Source of the DNA: Bacteroidales bacterium UBA1180
Lineage (GTDB): Bacteria; Bacteroidota; Bacteroidia; Bacteroidales; Paludibacteraceae
Reading direction: 5' to 3'
NCBI GenBank assembly: GCA_002310195.1
Contig: DBYS01000011.1
Location: forward strand, 116,726-166,908
DNA length: 50,183 nucleotides
Every line of letters starts with the position of its first letter. The first letter of the stretch is position 1. This document shows, one piece after another, positions 1-9,010 of this stretch. Under the pieces are notes generated by a model, which was given only the letters and a program-made list of their open reading frames with translations, had not been told where the DNA came from and did not search any database. The position numbers and the translations under genes were made by a program.

Positions 1-25
1 CGTCTACCAATTCCGCCAATGCCGC
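1..25 (-). tRNA. tRNA-Leu, 5' end only (runs off the left edge)
   Basis: Read on the minus strand from 25 to 1, the sequence is a 7-nt acceptor strand GCGGCAT, then TG, then GCGGAATTGGTAGACG. The last part is the D-arm characteristic of leucine tRNAs, which carry GGCGGAATTGGTAGACGC. The anticodon lies outside the window, so the isoacceptor is unknown. A minus-strand promoter sits about 45 bp upstream, which fits an independently transcribed tRNA gene. A tRNA-Ser is less likely because its D-arm usually reads GCCGAGTGG. Confidence 0.75.
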
Positions 26-51
26 GTGCGAGCGCAGTGAGCACGCGGCAT
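19..51 (-). repeat. Inverted repeat joining tRNA-Leu leader and acceptor strand
   Basis: Positions 19-29 and 41-51 are perfect 11-bp inverted repeats around an 11-nt loop. On the minus strand the second arm includes the first seven bases of the tRNA, so the leader could pair with the tRNA's 5' acceptor strand. The leader arm therefore has the same sequence as the expected 3' acceptor strand of the tRNA. Confidence 0.7.
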
Positions 52-69
52 CACCGACAATCGCGGCTG

Positions 70-100
70 CAAAGATACGACTTTTTGACGAATTATGCAA
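70..100 (-). promoter_or_regulatory. Bacteroidetes-type promoter for tRNA-Leu
   Basis: On the minus strand TTG (100-98) and TATCTTTG (77-70) are separated by exactly 20 bp, matching the Bacteroidetes primary sigma-factor consensus TTG/TAnnTTTG. The -33 element falls inside the first codons of the divergent M16 peptidase gene, so the two transcription units overlap at their starts. Confidence 0.65.
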
Positions 101-1342
101 GAGAACAAGCAATTTTTTTATCATAGACTGCCGAATAATATCAAAATTGTTCACTGCCGTACGCAATCTGCGGTGGCGTATGTGGGTGTGATGATCGGTG
201 CCGGCACGCGCGACGAACGTCCGGAAGAGAACGGAATGGCGCATTACATCGAGCATTGCGTATTCAAAGGCACGGTGTTTCATTCGGCACGGCAAATCAT
301 CCGTCAGATTGAAGGTGTAGGCGGCGAGATCAATGCCTATACGACCAAAGAAGAGACGACGTTCTACGCCGCCACGCTGAACGAGCATGTGCCACAGACG
401 CTACGCTTGATATCGGAGATGGTGCTATGTCCGACATTCCCGAAAGCCGAAACAGACAAAGAGCGGATGGTGATCTATGATGAGATTGAGAGTTACAACG
501 ACTCGCCGAGCGAGCTGATATACGACGATTTTGAGAACATGCTCTTCGCCGGTCACTCGCTGGCGCAGCCTATACTCGGTACGAAACGCACGCTGCGCAA
601 CATATCGAAATCGCCTGACCGTCCGCGTGCCTGGATGGCGCAGCACTATCGTCCGGAACGGATGGTGGTGTTCTGCCAAGGCGATATACCCGCCTCGCGG
701 TTCGTACGGCTGGCCGAACAGGCGTTCGGCGATTACACGAACACTCTCCCACCTGACCGGCAGCTGACGTTTGCCCAGGAGCAAGACCGGCAACCGCAAT
801 CCGCTTCGTATCAGAAACATACCCATCAGACGCACGTGATGCTCGGTGCACGGGCATACCCGATAGCGCATGAGAAGCAGTTGCCGCTGTACCTGACGAA
901 CAATATCCTTGGCGGAGGCAGTCTGAACTCGCGTCTGAACATCGCGCTTAGGGAGGCGCGCGGACTGGTTTATACTATCGAATCAACGTACACACCGCTG
1001 TCCGATACAGGTTACTGGAGCACGTACTTTGCCTGCGAACCCGAGCAACTGGAGCAATGTATGGATGTGATCCGCCACGAGTTGCAGCGCCTGATCCGGA
1101 CTCCGCTCACACCGCGCGAACTGCGTGCCGCACTGCGCCAACTGCGCGGACAGATGGCTATCGCCGCACAGAACGCCGAGAACAACGCTCTTGCCATGGC
1201 CAAATCGATGCTCTACCGCGATTATGCGCCTACATGGCAAGAAACATTCGAGCAGATAGCCCGGATAACACCCGAGCAGTTGCAAGACGTAGCAAGCGAG
1301 ATACTGGCTCCGGAAAATCTCGTTGTATTGAAATACGAGTGA
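95..1342 (+). CDS. M16 family zinc peptidase (insulinase-like)
   Basis: A 415-residue cytosolic peptidase with no signal peptide. The inverted zinc motif HxxEH is present as HYIEH at residues 50-54, and a Glu-rich segment near residue 130 (DEIESYNDSP) supplies the third ligand at the usual distance of about 76 residues. The length matches single-unit M16B proteins such as the processing-peptidase-like PqqL/YmxG group, which cleave peptides inside a two-domain clamshell. The N-terminal pattern (FFYHRLPNNIKIVH) matches the usual start of the family and supports the ATG at 95. The natural substrate cannot be told from the sequence. Confidence 0.9.
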   Translation: MQENKQFFYHRLPNNIKIVHCRTQSAVAYVGVMIGAGTRDERPEENGMAHYIEHCVFKGTVFHSARQIIRQIEGVGGEINAYTTKEETTFYAATLNEHVPQTLRLISEMVLCPTFPKAETDKERMVIYDEIESYNDSPSELIYDDFENMLFAGHSLAQPILGTKRTLRNISKSPDRPRAWMAQHYRPERMVVFCQGDIPASRFVRLAEQAFGDYTNTLPPDRQLTFAQEQDRQPQSASYQKHTHQTHVMLGARAYPIAHEKQLPLYLTNNILGGGSLNSRLNIALREARGLVYTIESTYTPLSDTGYWSTYFACEPEQLEQCMDVIRHELQRLIRTPLTPRELRAALRQLRGQMAIAAQNAENNALAMAKSMLYRDYAPTWQETFEQIARITPEQLQDVASEILAPENLVVLKYE

Positions 1343-1364
1343 TTGCCGCACGTTTTGGCGGCAA
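1343..1364 (+). terminator. Weak hairpin after the M16 gene
   Basis: TTGCCGC (1343-1349) and GCGGCAA (1358-1364) form a 7-bp stem directly after the stop codon. No clear T-tract follows, so termination here is uncertain. Confidence 0.3.
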
Positions 1365-1409
1365 AATTCAGCCTTTTGCAATAAAAAGGTGATAAAATGA
1401 GGCGAAAAG

Positions 1410-1429
1410 ATTACAATTTGTAATTTTTT
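1410..1429 (+). terminator. Small hairpin with T-tract
   Basis: ATTACAA (1410-1416) and TTGTAAT (1418-1424) are complementary, followed by a run of T to 1429. The stem is AT-rich and weak, but it lies between the M16 gene and the next promoter, where a terminator is expected. Confidence 0.35.
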
Positions 1430-1440
1430 GCCAAAAATGC

Positions 1441-1471
1441 TTGCAATTAACAAAAATATTTTGTAACTTTG
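1441..1471 (+). promoter_or_regulatory. Bacteroidetes-type promoter of the SusC/SusD locus
   Basis: TTG at 1441-1443 and TAACTTTG at 1464-1471 with a 20-bp spacer match the Bacteroidetes consensus. The spacer contains an imperfect dyad (TTAACAAAA near 1447 and TTTTGTAA near 1459). Transcription would begin near 1478, giving a leader of about 120 nt before the SusC start codon. Confidence 0.8.
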
Positions 1472-1550
1472 CACGCTTTTTTGTACGCGCTACGCGCTCA
1501 ACCTTAAAATTCATGCCTACGCACGAATCGTGTCGTGTTGTATATGTAGG

Positions 1551-1572
1551 TGTGTGCGTGCGTGTATATATA
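1551..1572 (+). other. Perfect alternating pyrimidine-purine tract in the SusC leader
   Basis: All 22 positions alternate pyrimidine and purine (TG/CG steps changing to TA steps). The tract ends just before the purine-rich AAGGAAAAA that precedes the SusC start. Similar tracts follow other promoters in this window. The strict alternation is directly visible; a role in RNA folding or Z-form DNA is inference. Confidence 0.7.
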
Positions 1573-1600
1573 AGGAAAAAACAACAAAACAGTATAATTA

Positions 1601-4600
1601 ATGAAGCGATTTTACGTATTATTAGTCTGCCTGTGTCTGTTGCCGGTAGCCTTATTGGCTCAGACGAAGGTAAAAGGTACGGTGCTTGACGAGAACGGCG
1701 ACGGCGCGATAGGTGCTGCCGTTCAGGTAGAAGGCACGACTGTCGGCACCGTGACAGACTTTGATGGCCAATTCGAGCTCGTTGTGCCTGACGGCAAGAA
1801 GTCGTTGGTCATCTCGTATCTGGGTTACAAGACTGTGACAGTCCCTGTCAAGCCCAACATGAAAGTGACGCTGGAGACCGAAAGCCAACAGATCCAGGAA
1901 GTCGTGGTACAAGGTATGGTGAAGCAGGACAAGCGTCTGTTCACCGGTGCGACGACAAAGCTGGAGGCCGACGAGACGATGCTATCGGGTGTAGCCGATA
2001 TCAGCCGTTCGCTGGAAGGCAAGGCAGCCGGCGTGAGTGTGCAGAACGTGAGCGGTACGTTCGGTACGGCTCCTAAGATCCGTGTGCGTGGTGCCACGTC
2101 TATCTACGGCGCATCGAAGCCGCTGTGGGTGGTTGACGGCGTCGTGCTGGAGGATGCAGTGGAGATGAGTGCCGACGATCTGTCGTCAGGTGATGCCAAG
2201 ACGCTGATTGCCAGTGCCATTGCAGGTATCAACGCCGAGGATATTGAGAGTTTCCAGATCCTGAAAGACGGTTCGGCGACCTCAATCTACGGTGCACGCG
2301 CCATGGCAGGTGTGATCGTTGTGACGACAAAGAAAGGTCAGGCCGGTAAGTCCCGTTTGCAGTACACGAGCGAGATCACCTACCGTATGATCCCGTCGTA
2401 CAACGACTACAACATCTGTAACTCGCAAGAGCAGATGGGTATCCTGCAGGAGCTGGAGCGCAAGGGCTGGCTGGAGTACAGTGCACTGAGCGGCGCGAAG
2501 AACAGCGGTGTGTACGGCTTGATGTACAAGCTTATTGACCAAGCTGAGGCCGGAGGCGTTGGACTGGAGAACACTATTGCTGCACGAAACGCTTATCTGC
2601 GTCAGGCCGAGTTCCGCAACACCGACTGGTTTGCAGAGCTGTTCAACCAAACAGTGATGCACAACCACTCGCTATCATACTCTGCGGGTACAGAGCGTGC
2701 GCGTTTGTATGCTTCGTTGTCGGCTATGCAAGACCCGGGTTGGTACAAGTCCAGTGAGATTGCACGTTTCACGGGTACAGTGAATGCCAACTTCGATCTG
2801 CTGCCGGGCAACAGCAAGCAGAAACTGACTGCAGGTATCAACTTTATGGGCAGCTACCGTCAGCAGAAAGCTCCGGGAACGATCTCATCGCAGACCGACC
2901 CTATCTCGGGTGCAGTGAGCCGTGAGTTCGATATCAACCCGTTCTCGTACGCGATGAACACTTCGCGCGCAATGGATCCGAATGCGTATTATCGGCGTAA
3001 CTATTGCGACTTCAACATCACGGACGAGTTGAACCGCAACTATATCGACGCCACGGTATTGGATCTGAAGTTCCAAGGCGACCTAAGCTACAAGCCCGTT
3101 CGTGGCCTGGAGTTCAACGCACTGGCTGCTATCCGCTACTATAAAGCAACCTACGAGCACAACATCACCGACCAGTCGAACCAGGCACGTGCTTACCGCG
3201 CAGGTATAGACCCTGAGGACAACACGATCCGTGAATCGAACTCGTTCCTATACACCGATCCTGACGATCCGAAGGCTCTGCCGGAGACCGTTCTGCCTAA
3301 GGGTGGTATATACAACCTGACGGAGTACACGCTCAAGTCGACGGACTTCCGTGCTACGGTAAGTTACAACCGCGATCTTGGCCGCAACGGCGACCACATC
3401 ATCAGCCTGTTCGGCGGTGGTGAGTTGAACTCGACCGACCGTCAGTACATCTGGTTCCGCGGCTGGGGTTACCAGTACGAGAACGGCGGTGTACCCTTCA
3501 CGGATTACCGCATCTTCAAGCAGCAACAGGAGGAGAACGGCCAGTACTTCAGCAATGATTTCGGGTTCTACCGCAACCTGGCATTCTTCGGCATGGGTAC
3601 GTACTCCTACAAGGCTCGTTATACCATCAACGGAACGATCCGTTACGAGGGTACGAATAAGTTAGGCAAGAGCCGCCAGGCGCGCTGGTTGCCGACATGG
3701 AACGTATCCGGTGCATGGAACGCACACGAGGAGAACTGGTGGCAACCAACGTTCGACAGATGGTGGACCTACGCCAGCCTGAAAGCCAGTTACTCACTGA
3801 CCGCTGACCGCGGTCCGGCATGGGTAACGAACTCGCTGGCAGTATTCCAGAGCTACAGCCCGTACCGTCCGAACACCAATGCTTCGGAGACCGGTATCGA
3901 GCTCTACGACCTTGAGAACAGCGAACTGACCTACGAGAAGAAGCACGAGTTGAACATCGGCCTTGCACTCGGATTCATCGACAACCGTGTGAATCTTGAG
4001 TTCGACTGGTACAAACGTAACAACTTCGACCTGATTGGTCTGGTTCAGACGATGGGTATCGGCGGCCAAGTAACGAAGTACGCCAACGATGCAACGATGG
4101 AATCGACGGGTTGCGAGTTTACGCTCTCGACGGTGAACGTCAAGACAGGCGACTTCAAGTGGACGACCGACTGGATCTTCTCATGGGCAAAGAACACCAT
4201 CACGAAGCTCGACTCCCGTCCGCAGGTTTACGAACTGGTATCGGGTTCGGTGATGAGCCGCAAGCAGGGTTACCCTGTAGGCGCTATGTTCTCCATCCCG
4301 TTCGCCGGTCTGACGGAGGAAGGTCTGCCTACGTTCTTTATCGACAAAGATCACACCGAGATTTGCGGTCCGGGTAACTATGAGGAGATCGACTTCCAGC
4401 AGTTCTGGCCTGTTGATCCCGCCGAGGATGAGGATGTGCCTGATTACCTAAAATACGAGGGTACAGTTGAACCGACTATCACCGGTTCGTTCGGTAATGC
4501 ATTCTCGTGGAAAGGTCTGAAACTGAACATCTTCTTCACCTACAGCTTCGGCAATGTGCTTCGTTTGGACCCGCTCTGCTACGTATATGGCAGCCAGTAC

Positions 4601-4999
4601 AGCGACCTTACCGCCAGCATGAAGGAGATGAAGAACCGTTGGGTTGTGCCGGGTGACGAGGCCGTGACGACTATCCCTGCTATCGCTACCAAGCGTCAGT
4701 ATCAAGAGATCCACGACCTGTACACCGCCTACTCTGCATACAACTACTCGACCGAGCGTGTGGCGAAGGGTGACTTCATCCGTCTGAAAGAGTTGTCGCT
4801 GAGCTACGATCTGCCCGCTAAGTACTTTGAGGGACAGAAAGCCGTATCTAACTTCGGTGTCAAACTGACCGCTACCAACCTCTGGCTGGCATACGCCGAC
4901 AAGAAACTCAACGGCCGCGACCCCGAATACTACAACACCGGTGGTGTAAGTTCGCCTGTTCCACGCCAGTTCACTCTGACAGTTAAATTAGGATTCTAA
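1601..4999 (+). CDS. SusC/RagA-family TonB-dependent outer-membrane transporter
   Basis: An 1132-residue outer-membrane importer that works with the SusD-like lipoprotein downstream and is energised by TonB. In order it shows: a signal peptide ending near LLAQ (residue 21); a carboxypeptidase-regulatory-like beta domain (about 22-95) with the typical TVGTVTDFDGQFEL stretch; a TonB-box-like EVVVQGM (100-106); a plug domain (to about 246) with the SusC signatures PLWVVDGVV and ILKDGSATSIYGARA; then a long beta-barrel ending in an aromatic KLGF, typical of outer-membrane barrels. It is first in a five-gene locus behind a clear promoter. The partner lipoproteins suggest peptide or glycopeptide uptake as in RagAB, but the substrate is inference. 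No sigma/anti-sigma pair or hybrid two-component regulator is adjacent. Confidence 0.96.
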   Translation: MKRFYVLLVCLCLLPVALLAQTKVKGTVLDENGDGAIGAAVQVEGTTVGTVTDFDGQFELVVPDGKKSLVISYLGYKTVTVPVKPNMKVTLETESQQIQEVVVQGMVKQDKRLFTGATTKLEADETMLSGVADISRSLEGKAAGVSVQNVSGTFGTAPKIRVRGATSIYGASKPLWVVDGVVLEDAVEMSADDLSSGDAKTLIASAIAGINAEDIESFQILKDGSATSIYGARAMAGVIVVTTKKGQAGKSRLQYTSEITYRMIPSYNDYNICNSQEQMGILQELERKGWLEYSALSGAKNSGVYGLMYKLIDQAEAGGVGLENTIAARNAYLRQAEFRNTDWFAELFNQTVMHNHSLSYSAGTERARLYASLSAMQDPGWYKSSEIARFTGTVNANFDLLPGNSKQKLTAGINFMGSYRQQKAPGTISSQTDPISGAVSREFDINPFSYAMNTSRAMDPNAYYRRNYCDFNITDELNRNYIDATVLDLKFQGDLSYKPVRGLEFNALAAIRYYKATYEHNITDQSNQARAYRAGIDPEDNTIRESNSFLYTDPDDPKALPETVLPKGGIYNLTEYTLKSTDFRATVSYNRDLGRNGDHIISLFGGGELNSTDRQYIWFRGWGYQYENGGVPFTDYRIFKQQQEENGQYFSNDFGFYRNLAFFGMGTYSYKARYTINGTIRYEGTNKLGKSRQARWLPTWNVSGAWNAHEENWWQPTFDRWWTYASLKASYSLTADRGPAWVTNSLAVFQSYSPYRPNTNASETGIELYDLENSELTYEKKHELNIGLALGFIDNRVNLEFDWYKRNNFDLIGLVQTMGIGGQVTKYANDATMESTGCEFTLSTVNVKTGDFKWTTDWIFSWAKNTITKLDSRPQVYELVSGSVMSRKQGYPVGAMFSIPFAGLTEEGLPTFFIDKDHTEICGPGNYEEIDFQQFWPVDPAEDEDVPDYLKYEGTVEPTITGSFGNAFSWKGLKLNIFFTYSFGNVLRLDPLCYVYGSQYSDLTASMKEMKNRWVVPGDEAVTTIPAIATKRQYQEIHDLYTAYSAYNYSTERVAKGDFIRLKELSLSYDLPAKYFEGQKAVSNFGVKLTATNLWLAYADKKLNGRDPEYYNTGGVSSPVPRQFTLTVKLGF

Positions 5000-5019
5000 C
5001 CCGTAAATACGAAACAGAT

Positions 5020-6762
5020 ATGAAAAAGAACATCAATATATTGTATATCGCAGCGTTGACGCTTGTACTGGGTGCCATGACGGGGTGTAACTTCCTCGAC
5101 AAAAACCCTGATATGCGTGCCTCGATTGATACGAAAGAAAAAGTTCGTCTGTTACTGGTTTCTGCATACACGAATGCCAACGCCGGTGTTATTTGCGAGT
5201 TCAGTTCCGATAACGTTATCGACAACAACTCACCCGACAACACCGGTCACGCCAACTCGCTGCTGGCGCTGAGTAAGATGTATGACGAAATCTTTGCATG
5301 GCAGCCCGTAATCAGTAGCAGCCAGCAGGACTCGCCCAAGTATATCTGGGACGGTTGCTACATGGCTATCGCCTCCTGCAACCAGGCGCTGAAAGCCATT
5401 GCCGAACTGGAGGCACAAGGCATCAACATGGACGCCGAGAAAGGTGAAGCCCTGTTGAGCCGCGCGTACCACCACTTCCTGCTGGCCACCGTTTTCTGCC
5501 AGACCTACAAGGATGAGGCCACCAGCCGTCAGGACTCGGGTATTCACTACATGAAGGAGCCTGAGACCCGCGTAAAACCGGTGTATTACCGTGGCAGTGT
5601 AACCGAAACGTACCAGGCTATCCAAGAGGATATAGAAGAAGGCTTGAAGTACGTTAGCGACGAGTACTACTCTGTACCCCGCTACCACTTCAACGTCAAG
5701 GCCGCTCATGCCTTTGCAGCACGATTCTACCTCTACACCCGTCAGTGGGACAAGGTTGTTCGCGAAGCGGACTACGTACTGACTACTGATGACGCATCCA
5801 CGCTCGCTATGCTGTTTGACGCACGCTACGCCCTTGTGGACTGCACGGATATCCAGACTGAGATGAACGCCTGGATTGACGCCAAGTCGCCGGCTAACCT
5901 GCTCATCTACACCACGATGTCGCAGGCAAGCTACACCGCATTCTCGACATACGGACGCTATCAGTTCAACCGCGACGCACGTGACTACACCGTATCCAAA
6001 GCCGGTGGCCCGTGCTGGAAAAGCCGTTGGCCGGGCTTCTCCGTCTGGTCGGCAAGTCAGGAGTACGGATCACTGATAGCATACTTCTACTATTTGTTCG
6101 AGTACACCGACAAAGTGAACGGTTACGGATTTATTCACGGCGTAACGCGCGCGTTCACTACCAATGAGACGCTGCTCTGCCGTGCCGAGGCCAAAGCTCA
6201 GCTCAACGACCTCAACGGTGCCATCAACGACTTGCGTATGTGGGCACAAGGCTACGATGTGAACGACGGCAACCGAATGGACACATTGGCCAACGGTGAC
6301 GTTAACCTCACGCTGGCTAAGATCAAGAACTTCTACCGCGAGGGTGCCAACCCGAACATATCACCTATCCTCCACAACACGGATATCAGCCCGTCGTGGA
6401 CGCTGTCGACCGACCAACTTGCCGTTGTGCGTTGCGCACTGCACTTCCGTCGTATTGAGTCGATCCACACCGGTCTGCGTTGGCACGACCTGAAGCGCTA
6501 CGGCATAGAGATTACTCACCGCCAGGGTACGGACCCCGTACGCACGCTCAAGTGGGATGACGACCGCCGCGCTATCCAGTTGCCGCAAGAGGTTATCCTC
6601 GCCGGCATGGCTGCCAACCCGCGCGTAAACATGGGTGACAATGTAGGTGGAAGCGGACTGAGTGCAGTAGCACTGACAGGCGACGAGCCTATCAAGACCA
6701 ACGGCCTGGAGGCCAAAGCACTTGGCGCACAAATAACACGCGAGTCAAACGATAACGACTAA
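5020..6762 (+). CDS. SusD/RagB-family nutrient-binding lipoprotein
   Basis: A 580-residue surface lipoprotein that caps the SusC barrel and binds the incoming nutrient. The signal peptide ends in a lipobox (GAMTGC, Cys at about 23) followed by NFLDKNP, the usual beginning of mature SusD proteins. The central helical TPR-like part includes AYHHFLLATVFCQTY and NVKAAHAFAARFYLY, and the C-terminal family block HFRRIESIHTGLRWHDLKRY is present. It lies 20 bp after SusC and is surely co-transcribed. The binding-site residues do not identify the ligand. Confidence 0.95.
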   Translation: MKKNINILYIAALTLVLGAMTGCNFLDKNPDMRASIDTKEKVRLLLVSAYTNANAGVICEFSSDNVIDNNSPDNTGHANSLLALSKMYDEIFAWQPVISSSQQDSPKYIWDGCYMAIASCNQALKAIAELEAQGINMDAEKGEALLSRAYHHFLLATVFCQTYKDEATSRQDSGIHYMKEPETRVKPVYYRGSVTETYQAIQEDIEEGLKYVSDEYYSVPRYHFNVKAAHAFAARFYLYTRQWDKVVREADYVLTTDDASTLAMLFDARYALVDCTDIQTEMNAWIDAKSPANLLIYTTMSQASYTAFSTYGRYQFNRDARDYTVSKAGGPCWKSRWPGFSVWSASQEYGSLIAYFYYLFEYTDKVNGYGFIHGVTRAFTTNETLLCRAEAKAQLNDLNGAINDLRMWAQGYDVNDGNRMDTLANGDVNLTLAKIKNFYREGANPNISPILHNTDISPSWTLSTDQLAVVRCALHFRRIESIHTGLRWHDLKRYGIEITHRQGTDPVRTLKWDDDRRAIQLPQEVILAGMAANPRVNMGDNVGGSGLSAVALTGDEPIKTNGLEAKALGAQITRESNDND

Positions 6763-6773
6763 ATAGCACAGAT

Positions 6774-7679
6774 ATGAAAAGAGTATATCAATTAGTATGT
6801 ATCGGAGCAATCCTGCTCGGCATGGCATCATGCCACGAGGAACAGTTCGGGCCGACGATCTTCATCGATCCCGTTGAAGACCCCAACGCTTATATGAAGG
6901 ACTTCGATGAGTGGCTCAACGAGCACTACACCATCCCGTATAATGTAGAGTTCCGTTATCGTCTGGATGACAACGCCACTGACCCGAACTACAACGTAGT
7001 ACCGGTGAGCATAGGTATGGCGGATACGATTGCACACCTCGCATTGTATCTGTGGTATGACGTGTATGACAATGTTGCTCCCGAAGGATTCCTCAAGGAG
7101 AACGGTCCGCGTATCATCCAACTTATCGGTTCGGCGATGATCAACGCTGCGCAAGGTACCGAGAAACTCGGTCAGGCAGAAGGCGGAATCAAGATTACGC
7201 TGATGAAGGTTAACCTGATGGAGACCAACAATATGGATCAGCTCAACGAGTACATCTTCAAGACGATGCACCACGAGTTCTCGCACATCCTCCACCAGAA
7301 GAAGACCTACCCGAAGGAGTTCGAGCAGCTCAGTACTGCCGACTACAACCCCGAAGGCTGGCAATACACCTCCAACGAGGAAGCCTGGAGAATGGGCTTT
7401 GCTTCACCGTATGGAGGCAGTCAGGCACGTGAGGACTTTGTGGAGATCATAGCGAACTACATCGTCAAGACGGATGAGGACCTTGCCCACATGCTTGAAG
7501 TAGCAGGTGAGGACGGCGCAAGGGGCGAAAAGATCCTGAACCAGAAGATTGACATCTGCCGCACATGGCTGGCTGAGAAATGGAACTTGGACCTCGACGC
7601 TCTGCGTGCCGAAGTACAATTGCGTCAGGCTAACCTGAACTGGGACGATGTTATGAATCTGAGATTTTTGGATAAATAA
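6774..7679 (+). CDS. SusCD-associated zinc metallohydrolase lipoprotein
   Basis: A 301-residue lipoprotein (lipobox GMASC, Cys20) with an HExxH zinc motif, HEFSH at residues 167-171, in the context MHHEFSHILHQ. It matches the family described as substrate import-associated zinc metallohydrolase lipoproteins, which are encoded next to SusC/SusD pairs. It begins 11 bp after the SusD gene. The expected role is hydrolysis of the imported substrate at the cell surface, perhaps cutting peptides before SusC uptake; that substrate is inferred from the HExxH fold rather than shown. The second half has the NEEAWRMGFASPYGGS stretch, which probably supplies a further zinc ligand. Confidence 0.88.
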   Translation: MKRVYQLVCIGAILLGMASCHEEQFGPTIFIDPVEDPNAYMKDFDEWLNEHYTIPYNVEFRYRLDDNATDPNYNVVPVSIGMADTIAHLALYLWYDVYDNVAPEGFLKENGPRIIQLIGSAMINAAQGTEKLGQAEGGIKITLMKVNLMETNNMDQLNEYIFKTMHHEFSHILHQKKTYPKEFEQLSTADYNPEGWQYTSNEEAWRMGFASPYGGSQAREDFVEIIANYIVKTDEDLAHMLEVAGEDGARGEKILNQKIDICRTWLAEKWNLDLDALRAEVQLRQANLNWDDVMNLRFLDK

Positions 7680-7698
7680 GATATAAACCGGAGTTATT

Positions 7699-8970
7699 AT
7701 GAAAGCAAAATATTTATTTATCGGATTAGCACTGGCAAGCCTGCTATGCGCCTGCAACCGTGACGAGGAGAGTCTGTTCGACAAGTCGGCAGCCGAGCGC
7801 GCACAAGCGGCTTTGGATAACGCCAATACTGTGCTCGCCGCAGCCGAGAACGGCTGGGAGATGCTGTACTTTGCCAACACTGCATCGAAAGGTTACAACC
7901 TGATTGTGGAGTTTGACGAGAACGGCCGCGTTACTGCCACTGCCAAGAACTCGACTACAACCGGCGACAAGATCATGACAGACGTCAGCACATGGGCTGT
8001 AAAGCTTGATTACGGACCAATCCTCACGTTTGACACCTACAACAATGTGCTTCATGCGTGGGCTGACCCGAGAGGAGACGGTGACGGTTTGCTGGGCGAC
8101 TATGAGTTCCTGATCCTGCACGCCGATGCCAATTACATCAAGCTGAAAGGCAAGAAACACAGTGCATACTGCTACCTCTACCCGTTGGAGGCAGGCAAGA
8201 GCGCTGCTGACTACTATGCCGAAGTGGAGGCTGCCGAGAAGAAGCTGTGCAGCAACGGTAACATCTTCCACTTCTCCGCACAGGACAAGGAGTACCTGCT
8301 CCACGACGGAAACACCGGTATATTCACACTCACCAATCTGGGTGAGACTTCTGATTCGGAAGAAGCGGGCTCGTATCCGTTTGCCATACGCAGGAGCGGT
8401 ATCCAGCTGTGCTACGGCTTCCTGGATGTTGCGGACACGTATTACGAGCTGGACGGCAGTGTGATGCGGAGTGCCAACTCATCGATCTCTACAGCTGCCC
8501 CTGCTGCATATTTCACCGAATATGTGACATTGGCCGGTGGTGCGTGGGTGATCGACATTGAAGATATCAGCCAGACTACTTTGGATGCAATCACCGCTGT
8601 TACCAATGCCCTCAAGAAAGCATACAGCAGCAACAAGAAAGCCGGCGTACAAGGCTTGCGGTTCAAGCAGGCCGGCGACAACATTGTGCTGACCTTCAGC
8701 TTCTACGGCAGTTCGAGCAAGACAACGGAGATGAACTACATCTATGAGATGGAGAAACAGGACAATAACCTGAAGCTGACATATTCAGCACCTGCAGATG
8801 AGAACGCTCAAAAGGTGCTTGCCGCCTTCCCGACGCTGGAGGCTCTGTTGAACACTCTGGACGGCACGTATGCCGCAAGCACGAGTGATGCACTCAACCC
8901 CACAACAGGAATCCGGATGGAGAATTCGGCGGCCTCTACGTGGTTCAAGGCAACAGGAAAAACCGAATAA
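7699..8970 (+). CDS. DUF4302-type lipoprotein of the SusCD locus
   Basis: A 423-residue lipoprotein; the lipobox is LLCAC with Cys19 as the likely modified residue. The early mature region (SAAERAQAAL, then ENGWEMLYFAN and LIVEFDENGRVTA) is typical of DUF4302 proteins, which recur with SusCD and the zinc metallohydrolase lipoprotein in Bacteroidetes. No catalytic motif can be seen. By context it is probably an accessory surface protein that binds substrate or joins the SusCD complex; this is inference. It starts 19 bp after the metallohydrolase gene. Confidence 0.82.
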   Translation: MKAKYLFIGLALASLLCACNRDEESLFDKSAAERAQAALDNANTVLAAAENGWEMLYFANTASKGYNLIVEFDENGRVTATAKNSTTTGDKIMTDVSTWAVKLDYGPILTFDTYNNVLHAWADPRGDGDGLLGDYEFLILHADANYIKLKGKKHSAYCYLYPLEAGKSAADYYAEVEAAEKKLCSNGNIFHFSAQDKEYLLHDGNTGIFTLTNLGETSDSEEAGSYPFAIRRSGIQLCYGFLDVADTYYELDGSVMRSANSSISTAAPAAYFTEYVTLAGGAWVIDIEDISQTTLDAITAVTNALKKAYSSNKKAGVQGLRFKQAGDNIVLTFSFYGSSSKTTEMNYIYEMEKQDNNLKLTYSAPADENAQKVLAAFPTLEALLNTLDGTYAASTSDALNPTTGIRMENSAASTWFKATGKTE

Positions 8971-9010
8971 CAAACAACACAATAATTTATTCACCTAAAA
9001 ATTCAAAGGT

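Noticed and set aside
1441..1689. An 82-codon open frame across the SusC promoter
   Set aside because: It covers the promoter and leader, overlaps the SusC signal peptide in another frame and resembles no protein.
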